Source: Tepidimonas sp. UBA997
Lineage (GTDB): Bacteria; Pseudomonadota; Gammaproteobacteria; Burkholderiales; Burkholderiaceae_C
Reading direction: 5' to 3'
Assembly (NCBI GenBank): GCA_002291945.1
Contig: DBAZ01000056.1
Location: 1-17,290 of the forward strand
Length of the DNA: 17,290 bases
Positions 1 through 7,824 of this stretch are shown here, one piece after another. The notes under the pieces were generated by a model. The model saw nothing but the letters and a program-made list of their open reading frames with translations. It was not told the DNA's origin and made no database searches. Numbering within the stretch: the stretch's first letter is position 1; every line of letters starts with the position of its first letter. Made by a program: the position numbers and the translations under genes.

Positions 1-1207
<1,207 letters not shown>

Positions 1208-1214
1208 GAAACGA

Positions 1215-1220
1215 TCTCCT
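1215..1220 (-). promoter_or_regulatory. Ribosome binding site of acs
   Basis: AGGAGA on the minus strand, 7 nt before the ATG at 1207. It fixes the start of the acetyl-CoA synthetase. Confidence 0.8.
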
Positions 1221-1288
1221 CTGGGTCTGGTGAAATGACAACCTCGCACTATGATGAAAGTCTCTGACGAGGCTCTTACACCAACGGT

Positions 1289-1321
1289 TCATGCGGGCGA
1301 CTCATGCGGCGGTTCATGCGG
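1289..1321. repeat. Three direct copies of TCATGCGG
   Basis: TCATGCGG occurs at 1289-1296, 1302-1309 and 1314-1321, with starts 13 and 12 bp apart, in the acs/fumA gap. It could be an iterated protein-binding site or a small slippage duplication. The copies are exact but short. Confidence 0.55.
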
Positions 1322-1536
1322 CGTCTGCAGGGCCACCTAAAATACCAGCCTTCAGCATCCGCCCTACTCTACTTGCCATGCAGACGGCCAACGTAACGCG
1401 CTCCTCCCTGCAACTGCGCCGCGCGGCCCAATCGCCCTAGCGTTCAGTACGGCCTCTTGGCGCTCGTCGCGTTCAATGTGATCGTCAACCCGATGCAGTC
1501 CTTCCCACCCTTCCATCCACCCGAAGAAAGCCCCTC

Positions 1537-3105
1537 ATGACCGCCATCAAGCAGGAAGACCTGATCCAGTCCATCGCCGACGCTTTCCAGTACATCAGCT
1601 TTTACCACCCGCTGGACTACATTCAGGCGCTGGGGGACGCCTACGAGCGCGAACAAAGCCCCGCCGCCAAGGACGCGATCGCACAAATCCTCACCAACTC
1701 GCGCCTGAGCGCCGAAGGCCACCGCCCGATCTGTCAGGACACCGGGATTGCCGTGGTGTTTCTGAAAGTGGGCATGAACGTGCGCTGGCCCGACGCCACC
1801 ATGAGCGTGCAGGAGATGATCGACGAAGGGGTGCGCCGCGCCTACCTCAACCCGGACAACCCACTGCGCGCCTCGGTGCTGGCCGACCCGGCGGGTACGC
1901 GCAAGAACACCAAGGACAACACGCCCGCCGTGGTGCATTACGAGATCGTGGCCGGTGATCAGGTGGAAGTCATCTGTGCCGCCAAGGGTGGCGGCTCCGA
2001 GAACAAATCCAAGTTCGCCGCCCTCAACCCGTCCGACTCGGTGGTCGATTGGGTGCTCAAAACCGTGCCCAGCATGGGGGCCGGATGGTGCCCACCGGGC
2101 ATTCTGGGCATAGGCATCGGCGGCACGCCCGAAAAAGCGCTGCTGCTGGCCAAGGAATCGCTCATGGCACCGGTGGACATTCATGAACTGATCGAGAAAA
2201 AGAAGTCGGGTGCCGAGTTGAGCCGGGTCGAATCCCTGCGGCTGGAACTGTACGAAAAGGTCAACGCGCTGGGCATCGGTGCGCAGGGGCTGGGCGGCCT
2301 GACCACCGTGGTCGATATCAAGATCATGGACTACCCCACCCACGCCGCCTCGCTGCCGGTGGCCATGATCCCGAACTGCGCGGCCACCCGCCACGTCCAC
2401 TTCCACCTCGACGGCAGCGGCCCGGCCCACCTGCCCACCCCCAAGCTGGAAGACTGGCCGGCCGTCACCTGGACGCCCGACACCCAGAGCGCGACCCGCG
2501 TCAACCTCGACACCCTCACCAAGGAAGACGTGGCCGCTTGGAAAGTGGGCCAGAAGCTGCTGCTCAACGGCAAGATGCTGACCGGCCGCGACGCCGCCCA
2601 CAAGCGCATTGCCGACCTGCTGGCCAAGGGCGAAGCGTTGCCGGTGGACTTCAGCAACCGCGTGATTTACTACGTCGGCCCGGTGGACCCGGTGGACGAT
2701 GAAGTGGTCGGCCCCGCTGGCCCCACCACGGCGACCCGGATGGACCCATTCACCCGCATGATGCTCGAAAAAACCGGCCTCATTTCGATGATCGGCAAGT
2801 CTGAACGTGGCCCGGTGGCGATCGAGGCGATCAAGGACAACCGCAGCGCCTACCTGATGGCCGTGGGCGGTGCGGCCTATCTGGTGGCCAAGGCCATCAG
2901 GGCTGCCAAAGTGGTGGGCTTTGCCGACCTCGGGATGGAAGCGATCTACGAATTCGAGGTGCAGGACATGCCCGTGACCGTGGCCGTGGATTCGATCGGC
3001 AACAATGCCCACGAAAGCGGCCCGGCCGAGTGGAGCAAGCGCATAGCCAGCGGCGAGTTCAAAGGAATTGCGGTGACGGCCGAGTCAGTCACGCCATCAC
3101 GCTGA
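1537..3105 (+). CDS. fumA: Class I fumarate hydratase (4Fe-4S)
   Basis: This enzyme interconverts fumarate and L-malate in the TCA cycle using an oxygen-sensitive [4Fe-4S] cluster. It has 522 residues, close to the single-chain FumA/FumB length. The alpha (cluster) domain occupies about 10-290 and contains three candidate cluster cysteines: C66 in RPICQDTG, C185 in GAGWCPPG and C281 in IPNCAATRH. Their spacing nearly matches that of E. coli FumA. The beta domain (about 335-515) holds VDFSNRVIYYVGPVDP, GPTTATRMDPF and MIGKSERG. The ATG at 1537 has only a weak GAAGAAAG SD at 1523-1530. A tiny upstream ORF ends in ATGA over this start. The gene is transcribed away from acs and ends 3 nt before a hairpin. 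A same-length antisense frame on the minus strand is a codon-bias shadow. The family assignment is firm; the fumA symbol follows the class I architecture. Confidence 0.96.
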   Translation: MTAIKQEDLIQSIADAFQYISFYHPLDYIQALGDAYEREQSPAAKDAIAQILTNSRLSAEGHRPICQDTGIAVVFLKVGMNVRWPDATMSVQEMIDEGVRRAYLNPDNPLRASVLADPAGTRKNTKDNTPAVVHYEIVAGDQVEVICAAKGGGSENKSKFAALNPSDSVVDWVLKTVPSMGAGWCPPGILGIGIGGTPEKALLLAKESLMAPVDIHELIEKKKSGAELSRVESLRLELYEKVNALGIGAQGLGGLTTVVDIKIMDYPTHAASLPVAMIPNCAATRHVHFHLDGSGPAHLPTPKLEDWPAVTWTPDTQSATRVNLDTLTKEDVAAWKVGQKLLLNGKMLTGRDAAHKRIADLLAKGEALPVDFSNRVIYYVGPVDPVDDEVVGPAGPTTATRMDPFTRMMLEKTGLISMIGKSERGPVAIEAIKDNRSAYLMAVGGAAYLVAKAIRAAKVVGFADLGMEAIYEFEVQDMPVTVAVDSIGNNAHESGPAEWSKRIASGEFKGIAVTAESVTPSR

Positions 3106-3108
3106 ACG

Positions 3109-3137
3109 AACAACCCCGGTCAGGCCGGGTTGTTGTT
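3109..3137. terminator. Hairpin between fumA and the convergent conserved gene
   Basis: AACAACC(C)CGG pairs with CCGGGTTGTT around a short loop, giving about 10 bp with one bulged C. It lies 3 nt after the fumA stop and 20 nt after the stop of the converging minus-strand gene. The plus-strand tail TTGTTGTTG is only moderately U-rich, so termination may be weak. It is probably used from both sides. Confidence 0.6.
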
Positions 3138-3157
3138 GCGCAAGCCCGACGCCGACT

Positions 3158-3781
3158 TCAGTGCAGGTGACGGGGTTTGCGCGGCCCGCCGTGCCCGCCT
3201 GCCGGGCCTGGGCCACGCGGTGGTTTACCCAGTTGCATGGAGCTGACCAGCGCATCGAAACGGTCGGTGAACAGGCGATCGATCGCCCCCACCACGTCGC
3301 CCAGTTGCGCCGCGTCGAAGTGGCGCTCCATCAGGTTCACCACGTCTTGCACCAGCATGTCGCGCTGCACCTGCATGATGGCGGCCGGCGTAGGCCCGAC
3401 GAAGCAGAGGATGAAATCGTCGCGGGCCTCCTGATCGGGGCCGGCTTCTTCGTCGTCGAACTCGACGTCGTAGAAGGACACCTCGATGGGTGCCCCCACT
3501 GCGGCAATGTCGTTCAGGCCCATGCAGGCTTCGTCCATCGCCAGACGGAAATCGTCGTCGCCTTCGACCGTCCAGCACACTTGCAGCAGATGTTCTTTGG
3601 GGTCGAAACGGATGCCAGGTTCGTCTTCGTAGTGGCTGGGCGCGGCATCGATCAGCGACCGCGCACCCACGTACTTCCACAGGGGTTTGAGGGCCTCCTG
3701 GATGAGGTTGTAGTCCACATCGTCACGCAGGCGGATGTCGCCGTGGACGTGGATCTCAAAGGGAGGATTTTGGTCACGCAT
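3158..3781 (-). CDS. Conserved protein of unknown function (possibly DUF6806-like)
   Basis: A 207-residue acidic soluble protein starting MRDQNPPFEIHVHG. There is no signal peptide, membrane segment or known catalytic motif. The body (about 8-170) contains an acidic patch (FDDEEAG) and a predicted helical C-terminal part (VQDVVNLMERHFD). The tail (about 185-207) is rich in Gly, Pro, Arg and His (GPGPAGGHGGPRKPRHLH) and looks disordered. I recall similar proteins in Burkholderiales under a DUF label, perhaps DUF6806, but cannot verify this. The open frame extends 34 codons upstream, but that extension is translated tRNA-Leu sequence and is rejected. The first credible start is the ATG at 3781, 16 nt after the tRNA CCA, with no visible SD. 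It is probably co-transcribed with the tRNA. Confidence 0.8.
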   Translation of the reverse strand: MRDQNPPFEIHVHGDIRLRDDVDYNLIQEALKPLWKYVGARSLIDAAPSHYEDEPGIRFDPKEHLLQVCWTVEGDDDFRLAMDEACMGLNDIAAVGAPIEVSFYDVEFDDEEAGPDQEARDDFILCFVGPTPAAIMQVQRDMLVQDVVNLMERHFDAAQLGDVVGAIDRLFTDRFDALVSSMQLGKPPRGPGPAGGHGGPRKPRHLH

Positions 3782-3797
3782 CGTCTGATTGTAAGCG

Positions 3798-3889
3798 TGG
3801 TGCCCCGAGCCGGGGTCGAACCGGCACGCCGCCTTTGGGCAAGCGGCGGATTTTAAGTCCGCTGTGTCTACCGATTTCACCATCGGGGC
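3798..3889 (-). tRNA. tRNA-Leu (anticodon UAA)
   Basis: The gene folds as a class II tRNA. The acceptor arms are GCCCCGA (3883-3889) and TCGGGGC (3802-3808). The D arm contains AAATCGGTAGA. The anticodon arm is GCGGA-CTTAAAA-TCCGC, giving UAA for UUA codons. A long variable arm of about 20 nt includes CCCAAAGG, as expected for leucine. The T arm is GCCGG-TTCGACC-CCGGC, followed by A73 and an encoded CCA (3798-3800). The total is 92 nt, a little longer than E. coli tRNA-Leu because of the variable arm. The conserved-protein gene begins 16 nt downstream on the same strand. Confidence 0.95.
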
Positions 3890-3907
3890 TGATCTCGCAA
3901 TAGGGGG

Positions 3908-3913
3908 ATTTTA
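3908..3913 (-). promoter_or_regulatory. Candidate -10 box for tRNA-Leu
   Basis: TAAAAT on the minus strand lies 18 nt before the tRNA 5' end. No good -35 is visible at 17 nt (a poor TTTCGG or TTCGGC lies near 18-19 nt). It is the only plausible -10 in the 85-bp gap after the TRAP gene. Confidence 0.4.
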
Positions 3914-3924
3914 GCCGGGCACAA

Positions 3925-3950
3925 ACGGGTCGCCGAAACGGGTCGCCGAA
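3925..3950. repeat. Perfect 13-bp tandem duplication
   Basis: ACGGGTCGCCGAA occurs twice in a row (3925-3937 and 3938-3950) between the TRAP permease stop and the tRNA-Leu gene. It overlaps the place where the tRNA -35 element should lie. Confidence 0.85.
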
Positions 3951-3974
3951 GCGGCCCGGACGACAAGCAAGTGC

Positions 3975-6581
3975 TTATGTGGCACCTAGGCCTTTCGGTG
4001 GCTGCTTCAGTGGCTGCAGGCGATGACGGCGGCGCTGCGCCCAGATGATCAGCGCCAACAACGCCAGAGCAGGCACATAGAACCACTCTTTAGCCGGGCG
4101 TTCCGCGGGCACTTCCAGCGACACGATGTCAAAGCCCTGCTCGATACCCAGGCGCGCAGCCGTGCTGCGAAAACGCACCGACATCACCATGAACTGGTCA
4201 CCCGTGTGCATGGCCAGCACGCCCGAATAACCGAGTCGGGTGGTGGCATCGCCTTCGGGCCCCAGGGGCAACAGCACCCCGCGGCGCACGTCGTCGCCTT
4301 CCAGCGTCATGCCCTCGACCCAGATGCGTTTGCTGCTGTTCGCGGGGGCCTGTTCAATGGCCTGCACCATCGCCTGGCCGGTCAGGTATTGGTAGGGCGG
4401 GTGAATCATGTCCATCCAGAAACCCGGGCGGAACATGGTAAAGCAAATCAGCAACATGGCGATCGTCTCATACCAGCGCGTCTTGGTGAAAAAGTAACCC
4501 TGTGTGGCCGCTGCAAACACCAGCATGGCCACCAGCGCTGAGGCGACCGTGAGGAACAGGTGGAACGGCCCGGTCAGCCCGATCAGCAACAGTTGTGTGT
4601 TGAAGATGAACAGGAACGGCAGAATGGCCGTACGCATGCTGTAGGAAAAAGCCGTCAGACCCACCTTGATCGGGTCATGTCGGGCAATGGCCGACGCCGC
4701 GATCGAGGCCAGTCCCACCGGCGGGGTCACGTCCGCCATCAGGCCAAAGTAAAACACGAACAGGTGCACCGCAATCAGGGGCACGACCAGGCCGCTCTGC
4801 GCCCCCAACTCGACCACCACCGGCGCCATCAAGGTCGAGACCACGATGTAATTGGCAGTGGTGGGCAAACCCATGCCTAGAATCAGGCTGATCAATGCCA
4901 CCAGCACCAGCATGAGCATGAGATTGCCGCTCGATAGCATTTCCACCAATTCGGTCATCACCAGACCCACCCCGGTCAGCGACACCGTCCCGACGATGAT
5001 GCCCGCAGCCGCTGTGGCAATCCCGATGCTGATCATGTTGCGCGCCCCAGTGGCAAGGCCATCGACCAGATCGGACAGGCCAGACTTGAACTGGGCAAGG
5101 AAGCGATGATCCCGACGCATCAGGCCCAGCAGAGGCTTCTGGGTGATGATGATGAACATCATGAACACCGTGGCCCAGAAGGCCGACAAGGCCGGCGACA
5201 GTTGTTCGACCATCAAACACCAGACCAGCACCACCACAGCCAACAGGTAGTGCAGCCCGGACTTGAGCGTGGGCACAGTTTCTGGCAGTTCAAAGACCGG
5301 CGAGTTTGGATCATCGATCGGCAGGTCGGGCTGCCGTGAACCCACCCACAGCAAACCCAGATAGGCGAGCAAAAGAAGCAGGCCTATGACCGGGACGGCG
5401 GCATCGCCAAACAGCGATTTGATGCCCCCGATGACGTAGTACGTGATGCCCGCCAGCACGATGAAGCCCGTGACCGTGAGCATGAACGACATCATCCGCT
5501 GGGCGGCCGTGGACGGGTTACGTCGCGGCAGGCCCTGCATGCCGGCTTTCAAGGCTTCCAGGTGGACGATGTAGAACAGGGCGATGTAAGAAATGACGGC
5601 GGGCAAAAGCGCGTGCTTCATCACTTCGACGTAGGGAATGCCGACATATTCGATCATCAGGAATGCAGCCGCCCCCATGACGGGCGGCATGATCTGCCCG
5701 TTGACCGAGGACGACACCTCCACGGCACCGGCCTGATCACCTCGGTAGCCCACCCGCTTCATCAGGGGAATGGTGAAGGTGCCGGTGGTCACGACGTTGG
5801 CGATCGAGGACCCAGAAATGACACCCGTGGCGGCGGACGACAGCACAGCGGCTTTGGCTGGCCCTCCGCGCATATGCCCGAGCAAGGCGAAGGCACTCTT
5901 GATGAAATAGTTGCCCGCACCGGCTTTGTCCAGCATGGAACCAAACAACACAAACAGGAAGATGAATCCGCTCGAAACGCCCAGTGCGACACCAAAGACC
6001 CCTTCCGTCGTCAACCAGAAGTGGGAGGCAGCACGCTCCACCGATGCACCCCGATGGGCCAGCATGTCGGGCATGTAGGGGCCGAGGAAGGTGTAGGCGA
6101 GAAAAATGACGGACACGATCACCATCGGCAACCCAAGCACCCGGCGGGTCGCCTCCAGCAACAACAGCACACCGATCACGAAGGACCCGATATCCATCGG
6201 GCTGGGCAGCCCAGGCCGGGTGGAAATCTCGCGGTAGAACCAGAACAGGTATCCGGCACAGAATGCCCCTACTAGCGCCAGCACCCAGTCCTGCCCAGGA
6301 ACGTAGCTGCGCGGCGAGCGTTGGGTGGCGGGATAGGCCAAGAAAGCCAGAAACACCGCAAAGGCCAGGTGAATGGCCCGACTTTCGGTGCTGTTGAACA
6401 TGAAAATGCCCAGCGAAAAGGGCAGGGGCGAAGCGATCCAGAGCTGGAATAAAGACCAGGCAACGGCCACGACCAGCAGCAAACGGGCCACGTTCGGCCC
6501 GGGTTGGCGGCCTCCGCTATCGTTGTCCTGAACCAGCTTGTTGACGTCTAAGTTGCTATTGTGCGTATGCGGGGAGTTCAC
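3975..6581 (-). CDS. TRAP transporter permease, fused 4TM/12TM (DctQ-DctM) with C-terminal DUF3394-like domain
   Basis: This is the inner-membrane part of a TAXI-type TRAP transporter, which uses an ion gradient to import a solute delivered by a periplasmic binding protein. It has 868 residues. Hydrophobic segments start near residue 32 (LLLVVAVAWSLF) and form a DctQ-like N-terminal part, then the large DctM part with the hallmark SGSSIANVVTTGTFTIPLMK and LGMGLPTTANYIV stretches. After the last DctM helices a soluble stretch (about 730-820, including RIWVEGMTLEGD and RFRSTAARLGIEQG, the latter loosely PDZ-like) and a final helix (ALALLALIIWA) match the DUF3394 tail seen on such fusions. The frame opens at a GTG at 6587, but AAGGTGA abuts that codon. 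The second GTG at 6581 is spaced about 6 nt from the SD and is preferred. The gene follows the binding-protein gene, with an intrinsic terminator between them. Confidence 0.93.
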   Translation of the reverse strand: MNSPHTHNSNLDVNKLVQDNDSGGRQPGPNVARLLLVVAVAWSLFQLWIASPLPFSLGIFMFNSTESRAIHLAFAVFLAFLAYPATQRSPRSYVPGQDWVLALVGAFCAGYLFWFYREISTRPGLPSPMDIGSFVIGVLLLLEATRRVLGLPMVIVSVIFLAYTFLGPYMPDMLAHRGASVERAASHFWLTTEGVFGVALGVSSGFIFLFVLFGSMLDKAGAGNYFIKSAFALLGHMRGGPAKAAVLSSAATGVISGSSIANVVTTGTFTIPLMKRVGYRGDQAGAVEVSSSVNGQIMPPVMGAAAFLMIEYVGIPYVEVMKHALLPAVISYIALFYIVHLEALKAGMQGLPRRNPSTAAQRMMSFMLTVTGFIVLAGITYYVIGGIKSLFGDAAVPVIGLLLLLAYLGLLWVGSRQPDLPIDDPNSPVFELPETVPTLKSGLHYLLAVVVLVWCLMVEQLSPALSAFWATVFMMFIIITQKPLLGLMRRDHRFLAQFKSGLSDLVDGLATGARNMISIGIATAAAGIIVGTVSLTGVGLVMTELVEMLSSGNLMLMLVLVALISLILGMGLPTTANYIVVSTLMAPVVVELGAQSGLVVPLIAVHLFVFYFGLMADVTPPVGLASIAASAIARHDPIKVGLTAFSYSMRTAILPFLFIFNTQLLLIGLTGPFHLFLTVASALVAMLVFAAATQGYFFTKTRWYETIAMLLICFTMFRPGFWMDMIHPPYQYLTGQAMVQAIEQAPANSSKRIWVEGMTLEGDDVRRGVLLPLGPEGDATTRLGYSGVLAMHTGDQFMVMSVRFRSTAARLGIEQGFDIVSLEVPAERPAKEWFYVPALALLALIIWAQRRRHRLQPLKQPPKGLGAT

Positions 6582-6587
6582 GTTCAC

Positions 6588-6594
6588 TCACCTT
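6588..6594 (-). promoter_or_regulatory. SD site that decides the TRAP permease start
   Basis: AAGGTGA directly touches the GTG at 6587, leaving no spacer, and is 6 nt from the GTG at 6581. Ribosome geometry therefore favours 6581. Confidence 0.6.
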
Positions 6595-6633
6595 GTGTGA
6601 TGCGATGGGGGAGACTCGGTGTCTAACGAAAAA

Positions 6634-6662
6634 CCCCATGCCAGACCAGCGCCGGCATGGGG
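6634..6662 (-). terminator. Intrinsic terminator between TAXI binding protein and TRAP permease
   Basis: CCCCATGCC and GGCATGGGG form a perfect 9-bp stem with an 11-nt loop. On the minus strand it is followed at once by TTTTTCGTT. It lies 42 nt after the binding-protein stop and 52 nt before the permease open frame. It would limit read-through into the permease and raise the ratio of binding protein to permease. Confidence 0.88.
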
Positions 6663-6704
6663 CGTCCAAACAACCCAGGGGAACTTGACCAGGCTGGGGC
6701 GGAA

Positions 6705-7682
6705 TCAGTTCATCCAGCCTCTTTCGCGGTAGTAACGGATGGCCCCGGGGTGCAGAGGTGCCGTCAGGCCGTTTCTGACCATGCTTTCAGGGTTCAAGTT
6801 GGCCAGCGCGGGATGCAGGCGGCGGAACTCGTCAAAGTTCTCGAACACCGCACGCACCAGGGTGTAGACCATGGCGTCGGGCGTGCTGGCCGAAGTCACG
6901 AAGGTGGCGACCACACCGTAGGTCTGGGTCGGCTCGGGGTTGCCGCGGTACATGCCGCCCGGGATGGTAGCCTTGCTGTAGAAGGGGTTGTCAGCCACCA
7001 GCTTGTCCACGGCCGGGCCAGTGATGTTGACCAGGCGGGCACCGCAGGTGGTGATGGGGTCCAGCACGTTGGCGCTGGGGTGGCCCACGCCGAAGAAGAA
7101 CGCATCGATGCGGTTGTCGCACAGGGCAGCACCGTGTTCGTCGGCGCGCAGTTCCGATGCCAGGCGGAAGTCAGCCAGCGTCATGCCTTTGGCGGCCAGC
7201 AGCTTGTCCATGGAAGCGCGGGTACCCGAACCCGGGTTGCCCACATTCACACGCTTGCCACGCAGGTCATTGAACTCACGCACGTTGGCATCGGCACGGG
7301 CCACAATCGTGAAAGGCTCGGGGTGTAGCGAGAATACCGAGCGCATATCGGTGAAAGCACCAGCTTGCTGAAAGGTGCTGGTGCCTCTGAAAGCGTGGAA
7401 GTTCCAGTCGGACTGGGCCACGCCGAAGTTCAGGTCGCCCGTACGGACGGTGTTGATGTTGGCCACCGAGCCGCCGGTGGACTCCACCGTGCAACGAAAA
7501 CCGTGCTGGGCACGACCGGCGTTGACCAGACGGCAAATGGCACCACCGGCGGCAAAGTACACACCTGTCAGGCCGCCCGTGCCAATGGTCATGAACTGTT
7601 GTTGAGCCATGGCCGGGGCTGTAGGGGCCATGATGGCGACGGCGGCACCCACAGCGCCCAGGAAAGCGGTGATTTTTTTCAT
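6705..7682 (-). CDS. TAXI family TRAP transporter solute-binding protein
   Basis: This periplasmic receptor captures the solute for the fused TRAP permease downstream. It has 325 residues, the usual TAXI size. A signal peptide spans about 1-26 (MKKITAFLGAVGAAVAIM, cleavage after AMA). The mature start shows the TAXI signature IGTGGLTGVYFAAGGAICRLVN, then STGGSVANINTVRTGDLNFGVAQSD and RVNVGNPGSGTRASMD. Four cysteines in the mature chain may form disulfides. The open frame can be extended 11 codons to a TTG at 7715, but the ATG at 7682 starts a textbook signal peptide and has GGAG 10 nt upstream. It follows the aminotransferase gene on the same strand after 142 bp that contain a candidate promoter. 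The substrate is unknown; known TAXI proteins bind compounds such as glutamate or 2-oxoglutarate. Confidence 0.94.
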   Translation of the reverse strand: MKKITAFLGAVGAAVAIMAPTAPAMAQQQFMTIGTGGLTGVYFAAGGAICRLVNAGRAQHGFRCTVESTGGSVANINTVRTGDLNFGVAQSDWNFHAFRGTSTFQQAGAFTDMRSVFSLHPEPFTIVARADANVREFNDLRGKRVNVGNPGSGTRASMDKLLAAKGMTLADFRLASELRADEHGAALCDNRIDAFFFGVGHPSANVLDPITTCGARLVNITGPAVDKLVADNPFYSKATIPGGMYRGNPEPTQTYGVVATFVTSASTPDAMVYTLVRAVFENFDEFRRLHPALANLNPESMVRNGLTAPLHPGAIRYYRERGWMN

Positions 7683-7691
7683 GCGTTGGAT

Positions 7692-7697
7692 ACTCCA
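7692..7697 (-). promoter_or_regulatory. SD site of the TAXI binding protein
   Basis: TGGAGT on the minus strand; its GGAG core ends 10 nt before the ATG at 7682. It supports that start over the TTG at 7715. Confidence 0.6.
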
Positions 7698-7718
7698 GCG
7701 TAGGGATTGAGGCAATGA

Positions 7719-7744
7719 AACACAAGCCTGACCCGGTTTGTGTT
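7719..7744 (-). promoter_or_regulatory. Stem-loop in the leader of the TAXI binding-protein mRNA
   Basis: AACACAAACC pairs with GGCTTGTGTT (9 of 10 positions) around GGGTCA on the minus strand. If the -10 at 7757-7762 is used, this hairpin begins a few nucleotides after the transcription start. That suggests a 5' stabiliser, or equally a DNA operator. Confidence 0.5.
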
Positions 7745-7756
7745 CTGAGGCCAGGA

Positions 7757-7784
7757 ATCATAATGCAAGAATCGTGTAAGCAAA
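7757..7784 (-). promoter_or_regulatory. Candidate sigma-70 promoter for the TAXI binding-protein gene
   Basis: The -10 is TATGAT at 7757-7762. The -35 is TTTGCT at 7779-7784 (16-bp spacer) or TTGCTT at 7778-7783 (15 bp). A further TTGACT lies at 7791-7796. This gives the transporter a start of its own besides read-through from the aminotransferase. Confidence 0.5.
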
Positions 7785-7824
7785 CCCTGTAGTCAAACGG
7801 GAAAACCCTTGCATAGGCCTGATT

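Larger units (their letters stand above)
1208..1536. other. Divergent acs/fumA intergenic region
   Basis: This 329-bp gap must hold the promoters of both genes. No textbook -35/-10 pair is clear on either strand; a TAAAAT at about 1337-1342 (plus) is only a weak -10 candidate. The octamer TCATGCGG occurs three times between 1289 and 1321. The last 50 bp before fumA are open in one plus-strand frame, ending in a 15-codon ORF (1493-1540) whose stop overlaps the fumA start as ATGA. A separate 20-codon frame runs 1378-1440. Neither small ORF has a recognisable relative. Confidence 0.6.

Noticed and set aside
1444..3012. 522-codon minus-strand open frame opposite fumarase
   Set aside because: It is antisense to a clearly conserved enzyme, rich in His, Gly and Arg as expected of GC-rich shadow frames, and has no family motif.
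3782..3883. N-terminal 34-codon extension MVKSVDTADLKSA of the conserved protein
   Set aside because: This is the well-known translation of a tRNA-Leu gene; the bases fold as the tRNA.
5562..6275. 237-codon plus-strand frame within the TRAP permease gene
   Set aside because: A His/Gly/Asp-rich antisense shadow of membrane-helix codons.
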